From contig JAJDEB010000036.1 of assembly GCA_029260015.1 (NCBI GenBank), positions 1,092,554-1,156,553 on the forward strand: 64,000 bases of DNA. The letters are read 5' to 3'. The stretch is from Phycisphaerae bacterium. GTDB lineage: Bacteria; Planctomycetota; Phycisphaerae; UBA1845. This document shows positions 31,975 through 41,153 of the stretch, piece by piece; within the stretch, counting starts at the first letter, position 1, and each line of letters begins with the position of its first letter. Under the pieces are notes generated by a model that was not told where the DNA came from, ran no database searches, and worked only from the letters and a program-made list of their open reading frames with translations. Made by a program: the position numbers and the translations under genes.

Positions 31975-33249
31975 CTAGTTACATGGCTCGCAGGCTACCG
32001 GGCTTGCACTTTGCTTGCGGGAAGTCAGCATCGGTTCAATGGACTGAATCGCTGACCACTCGTGCGGTAAGGTCAGCAGTCCCGTACCCTTGCCCTCGTC
32101 GTCAACCTGAAGCATGAACTTGTACGGTGTCTCAGCCAGCAACTCGCTTCGATCTGCATCCCACAATCGGACGATTGCAAAATAATTGCCACCACCAAGC
32201 GGAAACGCGGGAAGGTCAATCCGCACGTCGTGTCGGCCTGCCGGAGCGTTGAAGGTGATCCCCTGATGACGGGAATTCAAACTCACCATCATCTCGCCAC
32301 CGTCGCGCCGCAGTGCAGTCTCGACCGTCAATCGATCGACGTCGCGATCGAGTTCAAACCCGATTTCCATGGTCAAGGGTTCGGTCGGACGGACGCATTC
32401 AACTTCGCCGCCGTCAGCCGCGAGAAACTTCATCCCGCTTACGCGACCATCCGTCTTACCGGTGCGAGGGTTGTCAACGTATGACATCTCGCCAATGCGG
32501 GTCATCGTGGCTTTAAGATAATGCCCGACCGCATCTGCCGGCGAACCGACAAACGCGCACTCGCCGCCATCAAGAACCAGCGTGCGATGACAAATGCTGC
32601 GCATCTGCTCCAAATTGTGCGTCACAAAAATCAACGCCACACCCGACTCCACCATCTCGCGCATCCGCTCTTCGCAGCGATGCCGAAACGCCACATCGCC
32701 AACTGACAATACTTCGTCAACGAGCAATACATCGGGCGACACGTGGGCGGCAGTCGAAAACCCGAGCCGCGCCTGCATGCCCGTGCTATAGCGCTTCACC
32801 GGCGTGTGGATAAAATCACCAATGCCGCTGAATTCGATGATGTCGTCAAGCTTGTTTTTGATCTCCGCACGGGACATGCCCATGATGGCACCGGTGAGGA
32901 AGATGTTCTCCATCCCGGTCAGGTCGCCGTGCATTCCGGCATTAACTTCGATAAGCGCAGCCAGGCGCCCGTGAACCTTGATGGTGCCCTCGTCAGCTCG
33001 GAGGATACCTGCAAGCAGCTTCAACGCGGTGCTCTTGCCGGCTCCGTTCGGTCCGATGATGCCAAGCGCTTCGCCCGGTGCGATTTCGAAATCCAGATTG
33101 CGAAGTGCCCAAAAGGTCGGCCGCTTTGAATGCACCTCGCGCCCGACGAGTCGTCGCCCGGTAGAAGCAATTAGATCGCGCAGGCTTTCATGGACAGCCC
33201 CCCGTCGAAACCGTTTGCCCACTTTTGAAAACTGAACGGCTACCGCCAT
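31975..33249 (-). CDS. Polysaccharide ABC exporter ATPase with C-terminal Wzt-type domain
   Basis: 424 aa from the ATG at 33249, which shares its A with the permease stop (TGATG). The ATPase has Walker A GPNGAGKST (66-74), signature YSTGMQARLGFS (154-165) and Walker B DVLLVDEVLSVGD (173-185). About 170 residues beyond the nucleotide-binding domain (from roughly 250) resemble the Wzt C-terminal carbohydrate-binding beta-sandwich (TEPLTMEIGFELDRDVDRLTVETALRRDGGEMM ... GRHDVRIDLPAFPLGGGNYFAIVRL), which in O-antigen systems reads the polymer's terminal modification before export. Together with the permease it exports a lipid-linked polysaccharide. Confidence 0.93.
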   Translation of the reverse strand: MAVAVQFSKVGKRFRRGAVHESLRDLIASTGRRLVGREVHSKRPTFWALRNLDFEIAPGEALGIIGPNGAGKSTALKLLAGILRADEGTIKVHGRLAALIEVNAGMHGDLTGMENIFLTGAIMGMSRAEIKNKLDDIIEFSGIGDFIHTPVKRYSTGMQARLGFSTAAHVSPDVLLVDEVLSVGDVAFRHRCEERMREMVESGVALIFVTHNLEQMRSICHRTLVLDGGECAFVGSPADAVGHYLKATMTRIGEMSYVDNPRTGKTDGRVSGMKFLAADGGEVECVRPTEPLTMEIGFELDRDVDRLTVETALRRDGGEMMVSLNSRHQGITFNAPAGRHDVRIDLPAFPLGGGNYFAIVRLWDADRSELLAETPYKFMLQVDDEGKGTGLLTLPHEWSAIQSIEPMLTSRKQSASPVACEPCN

Positions 33250-34142
33250 CAAATGCACTCCGCGAACTTGTGCGACATCTTGCGAAACGACCACCAACCC
33301 AGCACAAACGTACACGCGGCAGTAACGCATGCCGACGCAAACGCCCCGCCCGTCGGAACTGTCCCCTCAAGCAGGCATTGTCTATACGCTTTGATAATGG
33401 GCGTCATCGGATTACAGACGGCGACGATTCCCCACCACGACCCGTCATTGCTGATCGGGTAGACCACACAGGTCAGAAACATCCAAAGTTGAATCGCCAC
33501 GCCAAGTAGCTGCCGCACGTCGCGATAGAACAGGTTGGCCATCGCCAGGAGCATGCCCAGACCGGCAGTGAACACGATTTGAACGACGACGATGACTGGC
33601 AGAAATGCGATCGCCGCCGACGGTACGAACGTCCAGCGCGTGAAGAAATGAAAGTATGCAACCAATCCTACGAGCACACTTCCCGCGATGAAAAAATCCG
33701 CGAACGCCGAACCAATGCTCGACAGCGGAAACACCTCACGCGGGAAATAAACCTTCGTCACCAGATTGCGATTGGCGACCAATGAATTGACCGACCCCAA
33801 TAGTGACGCGGAAAAGAACGTCCACGGTACCAAGCCGGTATACGCGAACAGCGGATACGGCATGCTGATATCGAGTCCACCAACGACCTTGACCGCTCGC
33901 GTGAAGACGAATGTAAAGATCAGCATCATCGACATGGGCAGCAAGACCGCCCACGCCATTCCAAGCATCGACTGCTTGTATCGCACCCTCAGGTCTCGCC
34001 AAATCAGCGATGCCAGAAGCTGGCGGTATCGAATCAATTCTGAAAACGGGTTGGCCGTTGACGTCGCGTGCATGCGTTTTGTCAATCTCGACTGAACAAC
34101 GAGCGCGCATCGACACCCCAACCGATTGGAGGTCGAATTCAT
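33249..34142 (-). CDS. ABC-2 type polysaccharide exporter permease (Wzm-like)
   Basis: 297 aa from the ATG at 34142 (GGAAG 6 bases ahead); an ATG at 34073 (274 aa) is equally normal in length but has a poor ribosome site, and the frame is open further upstream. The body shows YRQLLASLIWRDLRVRYKQSMLGMAWAVLLPM, the amphipathic interface helix and first membrane segment of ABC-2 permeases, then about six helices ending in TFVLGWWSFRKMSHKFAE. It is coupled to the ATPase by the overlap TGATG. It sits head-to-head with the radical SAM gene. Confidence 0.9.
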   Translation of the reverse strand: MNSTSNRLGCRCALVVQSRLTKRMHATSTANPFSELIRYRQLLASLIWRDLRVRYKQSMLGMAWAVLLPMSMMLIFTFVFTRAVKVVGGLDISMPYPLFAYTGLVPWTFFSASLLGSVNSLVANRNLVTKVYFPREVFPLSSIGSAFADFFIAGSVLVGLVAYFHFFTRWTFVPSAAIAFLPVIVVVQIVFTAGLGMLLAMANLFYRDVRQLLGVAIQLWMFLTCVVYPISNDGSWWGIVAVCNPMTPIIKAYRQCLLEGTVPTGGAFASACVTAACTFVLGWWSFRKMSHKFAECI

Positions 34143-34423
34143 GCACACTTCCAAATGGTTTTTCGGACGTTTGAAGCCCAGTCTTTTGAGCGAGGGCCGG
34201 CAAATTCGGACATCATCAAAGTCGTGTTCAATTTCAATTGACGATGGCAGGCCCATCCGCCTCGAAAAGGCTAATCCGATCCCATGCATTTGGCTACATG
34301 CGGTCCGTGAACCGCCGATAACACATACGAAGGGCGATCAAGAAAACCCGCCCGATAAAGATCGCAATCGACAGTTCGAAGCCGACTTTGGCACGGACCG
34401 CCCGCAAAGTGGATGACAAGACC

Positions 34424-36025
34424 ATGACGCAACTCGTACAACTTTCGCTACCCGATCAACGCAAACCCGATGCAGTCATGGACTTCACTCCGCTGCCCGA
34501 CGGCGCATCCGTCAAACTTATGTTGGTCTATCCCAATGTGCAGCGCGTTCGTACACCGCAGTTGGGCGTTGCAGTGTTGTCATCATGTGCGAAACAAATC
34601 GGCGCGGATGTGTGCTTGTATGACATCACCGGTATCAAGCGCGGCACCGAATTTGACGCGTTCAAGGAAATGGTCGAACGCGAGAAGCCCGATGTGCTTG
34701 GATACTCGGTCCGATCAAACGAATGGCCCCTCACTCAAAAGATGCTTGCATGGGCGAAGACGCTCGGAATCAAACAGATCGTCGGCGGCCCGCATCCGAC
34801 GCATGCTCCCGATGAAACCATTGGCGACTGCGACGCGATCGTTCTCGGCGAAGGTGAGGGCACAGTCATGGACATCCTCCGCGCCATCGCCAAAGACCAA
34901 CCGCTGGCTGGCATCCCCAATACCTGGGTCAATGTCGATGGCGACGTCGTCAAGACCGACAAGCGCAACCTCATCCACAATCTCGATGACGTACCGCTGC
35001 CCGATTGGAAAATCTTCGGCGACATTCACTTCCGCGATTCGTACATTGCCGGCGTCATGGGCGAAGTCGAAATGGTCGCGGCGATCGAAGGAAGTCGCGG
35101 CTGCCCGTTTACCTGCACATATTGCTCGAACCACGCATTGATGGATTCGTATTCGGGACAGGGTCGATGGCGTCGCGAAAAATCGCCCGAACGCATCGTC
35201 GAAGAGTTAGCCGCCTTCCGCGAGGCATTCGGTTCGCTCGATTTTGTCTATTGGGTCGACGAGATTTGGCTGACGGGTGTCGAACGACTCAAGCACTTCC
35301 GTGATCTTTACAAAAAAGAAATCGCCGCGCCCTTCAGCATCATGGAACGGCCCGAGTGCATCACCGAAGAAAAAATCGAAATCATCGCCGATGCGGGGCT
35401 GCACTATGTCGCGATCGGTCTGGAAAGCGGCGACGAAGACCTACGCACCAGCCTCCTCGACCGGCGCACCAAGGTCAACGTTTTGATCGAAGCCTTCACC
35501 CTTCCGAAGAAATACGGCGTCAAGATTCACGCGTTCACCATGCTGGGCCTCCCGGGGCAAGACATCGCATCGATGCTCAAGACCTGGGACATCATGCGAG
35601 ACATCATGCCAACCAGCGCCCAGTTCAGCATCTTCTACCCGCTCAAGGGTACGAAGCTATACGACCAGACCATTCAGATGGGCATGTACGATCCCTCGGA
35701 CACAGCCGACAATTATTATTCGGGAACGGTACTGACACAAGATGGCATCGACAACGCACTACTGCAGCGCTATCAAACACTACTGGTCCGTTACGCCAAT
35801 AAACCCGGCTGGCTTGCGGTGGCTGCGTTTCATTTCTATCGCAAGATCATTCCGGCATACAAGCTGCGCTTCGTCACCGCCCCCGCGATCAAATCGCGAA
35901 TGGGTTACTACCGGGCCCGCTGGAATACATTGCGCGCGAAAGGAACATTGGCTGTCGCCAAGCGATTGGCTCGTGCGCTTATCGAATCGCCGCAGGCGCT
36001 GTTCACATCACGAGGCACGGCATAG
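34424..36025 (+). CDS. B12-binding radical SAM protein
   Basis: 533 aa from the ATG at 34424; a TTG at 34388 in frame is possible. Residues ~30-170 form a cobalamin-binding-like Rossmann domain (VKLMLVYPNVQRVRTPQLGVAVLSSCAKQIGADVCLYDITG, then GGPHPTHAPDE and LGEGEGT), without a clear DxHxxG base-off motif. The radical SAM cluster motif is C227-x3-C231-x2-C234 in GCPFTCTYC, followed by GLESGDEDL and TMLGLPGQD, normal TIM-barrel features. This is the BchE/HpnJ-like superfamily, which includes methylases and ring-forming enzymes; the substrate is unknown. It is divergent from the polysaccharide exporter, about 280 bases away. Confidence 0.9.
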   Translation: MTQLVQLSLPDQRKPDAVMDFTPLPDGASVKLMLVYPNVQRVRTPQLGVAVLSSCAKQIGADVCLYDITGIKRGTEFDAFKEMVEREKPDVLGYSVRSNEWPLTQKMLAWAKTLGIKQIVGGPHPTHAPDETIGDCDAIVLGEGEGTVMDILRAIAKDQPLAGIPNTWVNVDGDVVKTDKRNLIHNLDDVPLPDWKIFGDIHFRDSYIAGVMGEVEMVAAIEGSRGCPFTCTYCSNHALMDSYSGQGRWRREKSPERIVEELAAFREAFGSLDFVYWVDEIWLTGVERLKHFRDLYKKEIAAPFSIMERPECITEEKIEIIADAGLHYVAIGLESGDEDLRTSLLDRRTKVNVLIEAFTLPKKYGVKIHAFTMLGLPGQDIASMLKTWDIMRDIMPTSAQFSIFYPLKGTKLYDQTIQMGMYDPSDTADNYYSGTVLTQDGIDNALLQRYQTLLVRYANKPGWLAVAAFHFYRKIIPAYKLRFVTAPAIKSRMGYYRARWNTLRAKGTLAVAKRLARALIESPQALFTSRGTA

Positions 36026-36478
36026 TCAATTATTTTCAGACGCGTCCCGATCGAACCAGCTTTCCGGAATGTCTTGTCCGCACTTCGGACAATTCGCGCG
36101 TATTGCACCTTGCAAGAGACTGGCGCATCCCTGGCAGATCGGCGCAGGGTATCGATTTGAATCCCAGTCGTCGGGCACTTCAGTTGAGAATTCGATGTAA
36201 TGCAGCCGCTTGCAATTCGGACATGCGAGAGCAACGAGCGGCGTGAACTTGTACAACGCCCACCCACATACCAACGTTGCAAGTTTGAACCAACCTCTGG
36301 AAACGGTATCGCCCAAGAAAATCAACAAGCAGACGAAAGGAACGCTGGCGGCAACTAGAAAGAGTCCAACCCAGGTCGATTTTGGATTAAATTTGACGAT
36401 CTCACCGAGACCTACCAAAACGACTCGCTGCTGGGGCACGTCTCGGCACTGGCAAGGCTTGGCAATCAAGAAACCCAT
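36026..36478 (-). CDS. Membrane protein with C-terminal zinc-ribbon-like region
   Basis: 150 aa from the ATG at 36478, supported by AAAGG 7 bases ahead; the open frame extends 42 codons further upstream without a better start. Two hydrophobic helices (STWVGLFLVAASVPFVCLLIFLG and LATLVCGWALYKFTPLVAL) are followed by CPNCKRLHYIEF and later CQGCASLLQGAIRANCPKCGQDIPESWF: six Cys in CxxC pairs, likely a zinc-binding ribbon pair. Family unknown. It abuts the radical SAM gene tail to tail. Confidence 0.7.
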   Translation of the reverse strand: MGFLIAKPCQCRDVPQQRVVLVGLGEIVKFNPKSTWVGLFLVAASVPFVCLLIFLGDTVSRGWFKLATLVCGWALYKFTPLVALACPNCKRLHYIEFSTEVPDDWDSNRYPAPICQGCASLLQGAIRANCPKCGQDIPESWFDRDASENN

Positions 36479-36839
36479 CAAACAACCTTTCAAAAATTCG
36501 ATCTGCAAGACACAGCGGACTTCAAATCCCCGAACCACTTGCCCCAAACAAGCGCCATTGGAAATGGCAAATGGCCTCTCGTCTCCCCAAAAATAATCAA
36601 GCAATGCCGCAACGGAACCGCTAACCTCTACTAATCGGAATCGTAGAAAATCACTATTGTTGTCATGCTGAAGGGCCTCTTTCCATTATGTACAGGGGCA
36701 AATCGACTAAAGACGCGCTTTACTTGACGTCTTGTTTTGTTTTTGTTAGGGTTGCGAATATTCTGCGGTAAATGACAATTCAGCCCGATCACGCCGAACG
36801 GGCGCATTGAAACAACGGACTTCTTGAAAGGGTCATACG
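36479..36839. other. 361-bp gap with a promoter
   Basis: The divergent region between the minus-strand zinc-ribbon gene and the plus-strand DUF1579 gene. It contains the promoter-like pair TTGACG (36724-36729) and TAGGGT (36747-36752), spacing 17, for the rightward gene. No gene or structured RNA was recognised in the rest. Confidence 0.5.
36724..36752 (+). promoter_or_regulatory. Candidate promoter of the DUF1579 gene
   Basis: TTGACG, 17-base T-rich spacer, TAGGGT. A start near 36759 would give an ~80-base leader before ATG 36840, which has AAAGGG upstream. Confidence 0.5.
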
Positions 36840-37535
36840 ATGAAGCGTTTTGGATTTTTGTTGGGAGCAGTTGCGGTTTGCGGGTTTGCCATGATGGTTC
36901 CGTCGGTCATTGCTGACCAACCGAAAGAGGGTGCCAAGGAAGGTCATGAGGGACACGATCATGCTGGCCACGACCACGATGGGCACAATCACAAAGAAGG
37001 TGAAGCACACGGTCAAGACCCCATGCAGAAGATGATGGAACAGATGGCCGCTCCCGGTCCGCAGCATGAACACATGCAGGAATCGGTCGGAACGTGGAAG
37101 ACCGAGATGAAGCACTGGATGGCACCTGGCGAACCAATGGAAGCCACCGGCGTTTCTGTTATCAAGTCCGTGATGGGCGGTCGTTACCTTGAAGAACACT
37201 TCACCAGCAACATGATGGACCAGGAGTTCATTGGTCGCGGCATCTTCGGATTTGACAAAGCCAAGGGCAAGTACGTCTCCGTCTGGTTCGACAACATGGG
37301 CACCGGCTTGATGACGATGGAAGGCACCTACGACGAAGCCACCAAGACCTTGACGACAAAGGGCGAAGCCGAAATGATGCCGGGCATGAAGACAAAGATG
37401 CGCATTGTCGACAAAGAAATCGACAAAGACACGCATGTCATGGAAATGTTTATGACCATGGGCGAAAGCGCAGAAGAAATGAAGACCATGGAAATCAAGT
37501 ACACCCGCGACAAGAAAGTTGCCGACGCCAAGTAG
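36840..37535 (+). CDS. DUF1579-family exported protein with His-rich N-terminal segment
   Basis: 231 aa. Signal peptide (RFGFLLGAVAVCGFAMMVPSVIA) is followed by a strongly His/Asp/Gly-rich segment at 36-58 (GHEGHDHAGHDHDGHNH), a probable metal-binding tail, and then by the DUF1579 domain (EHEHMQESVGTWKTEMKHWMAPGEPMEATGVSVIKSVMGGRYLEEHF ... IGRGIFGFDKAKGKYVSVWFDNMGTGLMTMEGTYDEATKTLT). DUF1579 is a lipocalin-like barrel of unknown function. It has its own promoter and terminator, so it is a single-gene unit. Confidence 0.9.
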   Translation: MKRFGFLLGAVAVCGFAMMVPSVIADQPKEGAKEGHEGHDHAGHDHDGHNHKEGEAHGQDPMQKMMEQMAAPGPQHEHMQESVGTWKTEMKHWMAPGEPMEATGVSVIKSVMGGRYLEEHFTSNMMDQEFIGRGIFGFDKAKGKYVSVWFDNMGTGLMTMEGTYDEATKTLTTKGEAEMMPGMKTKMRIVDKEIDKDTHVMEMFMTMGESAEEMKTMEIKYTRDKKVADAK

Positions 37536-37597
37536 TTGGCGGTATTTGAATACGCTGGACATCAGCGACGGTACAACAGTCGAAAGCCAACACAGAG

Positions 37598-37633
37598 CGG
37601 CATCCACGTAGATCGCGTGGATGCCGTTTTTCT
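37598..37633 (+). terminator. Rho-independent terminator of the DUF1579 gene
   Basis: CGGCATCCACG (37598-37608) pairs with CGTGGATGCCG (37616-37626), 7-base loop, followed by TTTTTCT. It faces the convergent gpsA gene. Confidence 0.9.
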
Positions 37634-37658
37634 ATTCAAGTGGCCTCAACCGATGGCG

Positions 37659-38666
37659 CTATTCGGTGGTTAATTCGCGAGTCATCAGCGCATTGATCGC
37701 CTCGCGCGGAGTCTTGGTTTGATCCAGGACCGCTCCGACAGCGCGGGTGATGGGCATGTCGACACCGTGCTTCTCCGCAAGCTTCAGTACCGCATGGGTC
37801 GTCGCAATGCCTTCGATCACCGAATGGGTATCAGCGATGACTTCGTCTACCGTCATTCCGCGACCGATTTTTTCACCGGCGCTGCGGTTGCGCCCGACTG
37901 TTGAAATGCAGGTGGTCACCAAATCTCCGACGCCGGCCAATCCGAAAAACGTCTCGGCCTTCGCGCCCATCGCAATTCCGAGGCGAGTGATTTCAACCAG
38001 TCCCCGGGTCAGCAAAGCGGCTTTTGCGTTGCAACCGCCTTCGATCCCGTCAATGATCCCTGCCGCAATCGCAATGACGTTCTTGGCGGCGCCGGAAATC
38101 TCAACACCGATGACATCATCATTGGTATACACGCGAAAATAATCGTTGCTGAATGCCTGCTGAATGCACGAAGCAAGTTCAGCGTCGTCGGCTGCCACCA
38201 CGACGGCACAGGGCTTTTTCGCTGCAAGTTCCGGTGCAATACTCGGTCCCGACAACGCGGCTACCTTCGCACCATCGTGCAACAAGTCTCCGATGATCTG
38301 CGTAGAGACTTGTAATGTTTCCACCTCGATCCCTTTGGACACCGCAACGACAGGCGTCTCACGTTGATGATACTTGGCCAATTTCTCCCAAACACCGCGG
38401 ATGAATTGGCAAGGGATCGCCGAAACAATCAGGTCGGGCTGGGCCAATGCAACTTGGGCATCTGCCGTCACCGCGATGTTGTCGGGAAACTTAAGCCCCG
38501 GCAAGAATCGCTTGTTTTCGCGGTTGTCTTGCAGGTCGGTCGCCTGGAGAGAAAAGTTGCTCCAGAGCGTCACGTCGAAACCGGCTTCGGCAAGGATCAG
38601 CGCGCAAACGGTGCCCATCGCTCCGTCACCGACTACGCTAATGTTTTTCCATTCCGAGAGCATCAT
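37659..38666 (-). CDS. gpsA: Glycerol-3-phosphate dehydrogenase [NAD(P)+]
   Basis: 335 aa from ATG at 38666 (two adjacent ATGs; the frame also admits a TTG two codons earlier). Cytosolic enzyme reducing dihydroxyacetone phosphate to sn-glycerol-3-phosphate for phospholipid synthesis. NAD(P) loop VVGDGAMGTVCAL, then VSKGIEVETLQ, SGPSIAPELAAKKPCAVVVA, EISGAAKNVIAIAAGIIDGIEGGCNAKAALLTRGLVEITRLGIAMGA with the catalytic Lys and substrate-binding residues, and FFGLAGVGDLVTTC. Length and motif order are normal. No Shine-Dalgarno site is evident. Confidence 0.95.
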   Translation of the reverse strand: MMLSEWKNISVVGDGAMGTVCALILAEAGFDVTLWSNFSLQATDLQDNRENKRFLPGLKFPDNIAVTADAQVALAQPDLIVSAIPCQFIRGVWEKLAKYHQRETPVVAVSKGIEVETLQVSTQIIGDLLHDGAKVAALSGPSIAPELAAKKPCAVVVAADDAELASCIQQAFSNDYFRVYTNDDVIGVEISGAAKNVIAIAAGIIDGIEGGCNAKAALLTRGLVEITRLGIAMGAKAETFFGLAGVGDLVTTCISTVGRNRSAGEKIGRGMTVDEVIADTHSVIEGIATTHAVLKLAEKHGVDMPITRAVGAVLDQTKTPREAINALMTRELTTE

Positions 38667-38766
38667 GTGCAATCTGGTTGGTGCGACAACTAGGCGTGCG
38701 ATATCAACGACAGCTTTGCTGACCGGCTTGTCGCCATGGCCAAACTAAGAAACCAAATGGAACATG

Positions 38767-38967
38767 CTAGAAGCCAAATGGAGACTGTGTGACATTGAAT
38801 TGGTCAAACACATAATCGGTGACAAATACCGTCGCGATTGAATTGACCAGACTCGTGACAAGCGCCTGCTCGTTGAGCGAACATTGGGCCGTTTGAAACA
38901 GCATCCCAGCCGACAGTGCAACCGAAGCTTTTTTTGCCAATGAACTTCGTCTCTTAGTCTTCTTCAT
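38767..38967 (-). CDS. 66-aa exported peptide, family unknown
   Basis: From ATG 38967 with GGAG 11 bases ahead. A basic N-terminus (MKKTKRRSSLAKK) and a short hydrophobic region (ASVALSAGMLFQTAQC) make a signal peptide; the residue before Cys is Gln, so it is not a standard lipobox. The remainder SLNEQALVTSLVNSIATVFVTDYVFDQFNV ends in Pro-Phe-Gly-Phe. I recall similar tails in other planctomycetal small proteins, but cannot verify it. No function is proposed. Confidence 0.6.
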   Translation of the reverse strand: MKKTKRRSSLAKKASVALSAGMLFQTAQCSLNEQALVTSLVNSIATVFVTDYVFDQFNVTQSPFGF

Positions 38968-39056
38968 GATCCGCAAACTCCAATCCACAATCGACCCATC
39001 CCGCTAGCCCCAATCAGTTCGGGCACCCAATCACCTCGAATACAACGAAGAGCTTA

Positions 39057-41153
39057 TCACGGATTGTAGGTCGGTTCCATGGGGCGAATCGCGATCTGAC
39101 CGGATTCACTGGGCGTTGTTACATTTGAACGAACATCCATCAATTGCGACGACGGCATCGGGCTGGTCGAAACCGATGACCTGGTGTCGCTGCTGACGGG
39201 TTCGATCGAGCTGGCCACCAAGACCGAAATCGGATCGACGTTTCCGGTCTCGACAAACTCGCGCGACGCCCGCACGCCAACAACGCGGCCCAGATACTGG
39301 CTGACATCGATGTTTGAATCGCGTGGAATCTCGACATAACAAAGCGTATGTGGAACCGATTTATTGGGATCGATAAGCCGATAGCGTCGCGGACCAACCG
39401 GTGACGAAAATACCATGCTTTCGCGCAACTCGCCGGTGGCTGCAAACCCGATGCGCGGTTGTTCGGAGATCGTTGTGAATGTCGATCGTTGTTGCGAAGC
39501 CGTCGACCGCGTTTCCGTCACCTCGGTGACCAGATTATTAATCTGCCCCACCGCATTGATTCTAAATGAAAGTACTTCCAACTGATGAATCCGCCGCTCC
39601 GCGTAAAGCTGCGACGCCTCGTCAACGTCGGCTTGCATGACCCCGCGATACTTGGCCATCAATTCGCCAAACTGTCGCTGGCCTAGTGGCTTGTCCAATT
39701 CGCGCATCATCTGATCGTCGATCAACTTGAGCTCGGCACGCGGATCGACACCGGTGAATGGAATCACCGAAACTGTGGTCGTTTGAACCGGTGGTGCCTC
39801 GGTGCGCATTGCGAATTGAGGTTGCTCGATCGTTGCCGTATTTGAAACGTAGGCAACCGACTGATCCCCATGCCCGGAATATGTATGGCTCGATTCTGAT
39901 TCGACGGTCGTCGGCTGCATGGTCATCACATTTGCACCCGTCGAGGACTGAGGTGTCGCCGAGGAAATTCCAGTAGCGTGCATATTTGTTTGGCTGCTGG
40001 AGGGCATCGCCTGATTGCGATTGGACCTGCTCATCTCGGGTTGCTGGCTACTCTCCGATTGAACGCTTGGCTGCGACACGGCTGCACCGGACGAATCGTC
40101 CCACTTAATGATCGCCACTTGACCAGTCGAATCATTTGAAAACTGTGCCGATCGCGAAGTCGAATGACCCTGCGAATCAGCATTCGCAGCGTTCGATGAA
40201 TCCACCGTTGTCGCCCGATTCTCGGTGGGCTGAATCTCGGCGACCCGTTGGGTTTCACTTGGCATTGCCTGCGACGGCGCGGCGGGCTTGGTGCGATCCG
40301 GCATTGACGTTGCCTTGGGCGCACTTGCGTCGGACATCGTCGACTTTGAGTGCGTGCCAACATTGCCAGTATTCGAATCAACCCGTTTGACCTTACCGCC
40401 TGATTCATCTGACCAAGTGTATACAGCCACACGATCCGTAGTATCCGCCGACTTCTCACGCGGACCAAAACCCGGACGAACCCCCGTGCTTTCGGTCGAT
40501 GTCGTTTTCGATTCAACGATATCATCCTCACGATTCATCCTGTTCATTGAATCGTCGGACTTTGTCGGGCGGTTCGTCACATCGACTGATGGTGTCCGCG
40601 AAACCACGGTTGTTGGCGGTGACGCGGTAGCCGAATTGGATTTGAATGAATCCGGATCAACCCACTTTTCAGACGCTCGGGCGGTCAACTCCGAATGAAT
40701 CCATGCGTAAGCACCCTTGGGTGGTTTGATTTTCAAAAAGCCTTCAGGGCCGTCTTCCAATACTTCAACCTCGTCACCTTCGTTGAGTTTCAACTGAACG
40801 GCGTAACGACCGTTGTCGTAATTGGAACCCGCACGCACGCGCACGCTCTTGCCGTTGACCACACCGCCACCGTTGCCGTCAAGGTCAACGTAATGTTTGG
40901 AGATCAGGCTGAAGCAGCCGGGCGGTGGAACGATGCCAAACCATCCACCATCTTCCTCCATGACTTCAACACGGTCGCCAGCTTGCAACTTGGTGACGAC
41001 GTAGTAATTCGTGCTGGGTCCGCTGCGAAGGTTCACCTCAGTCGCGGTGACTTCGGCGACATACGGTTCGATTGCGTCGGCTTGGGTCGTAAGGACCAGC
41101 ATCGAAAGTGAGGTGACAAGTACGGGGCAAGTTCGGGCGCGCAGAAATGACAT
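39057..41153 (-). CDS. Exported protein with two N-terminal bacterial SH3 domains
   Basis: 698 aa from ATG 41153 (AAAGGA upstream), with signal peptide (PVLVTSLSMLVLTTQADA). Two SH3b domains follow: VTATEVNLRSGPSTNYYVVTKLQAGDRVEVMEEDGGWFGI and KSVRVRAGSNYDNGRYAVQLKLNEGDEVEVLEDGPEGFLKI, each about 60 residues; such domains often bind peptidoglycan peptides. The middle (~190-480) is Ser/Thr/Gln-rich and disordered, with a repeated V(A/V)x(Y/I)xWxD(E/D)S(S)G motif. The C-terminal ~200 residues contain a helical part and a beta domain (HTLCYVEIPRDSNIDVSQYLGRVVGVRASREFVETGN). Unknown role at the wall. Confidence 0.82.
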   Translation of the reverse strand: MSFLRARTCPVLVTSLSMLVLTTQADAIEPYVAEVTATEVNLRSGPSTNYYVVTKLQAGDRVEVMEEDGGWFGIVPPPGCFSLISKHYVDLDGNGGGVVNGKSVRVRAGSNYDNGRYAVQLKLNEGDEVEVLEDGPEGFLKIKPPKGAYAWIHSELTARASEKWVDPDSFKSNSATASPPTTVVSRTPSVDVTNRPTKSDDSMNRMNREDDIVESKTTSTESTGVRPGFGPREKSADTTDRVAVYTWSDESGGKVKRVDSNTGNVGTHSKSTMSDASAPKATSMPDRTKPAAPSQAMPSETQRVAEIQPTENRATTVDSSNAANADSQGHSTSRSAQFSNDSTGQVAIIKWDDSSGAAVSQPSVQSESSQQPEMSRSNRNQAMPSSSQTNMHATGISSATPQSSTGANVMTMQPTTVESESSHTYSGHGDQSVAYVSNTATIEQPQFAMRTEAPPVQTTTVSVIPFTGVDPRAELKLIDDQMMRELDKPLGQRQFGELMAKYRGVMQADVDEASQLYAERRIHQLEVLSFRINAVGQINNLVTEVTETRSTASQQRSTFTTISEQPRIGFAATGELRESMVFSSPVGPRRYRLIDPNKSVPHTLCYVEIPRDSNIDVSQYLGRVVGVRASREFVETGNVDPISVLVASSIEPVSSDTRSSVSTSPMPSSQLMDVRSNVTTPSESGQIAIRPMEPTYNP

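Noticed and set aside
36789-37607. 272-aa minus-strand open frame
   Set aside because: Antisense shadow of the DUF1579 gene; the His-rich composition on that strand simply reflects GAT/CAT complementarity.
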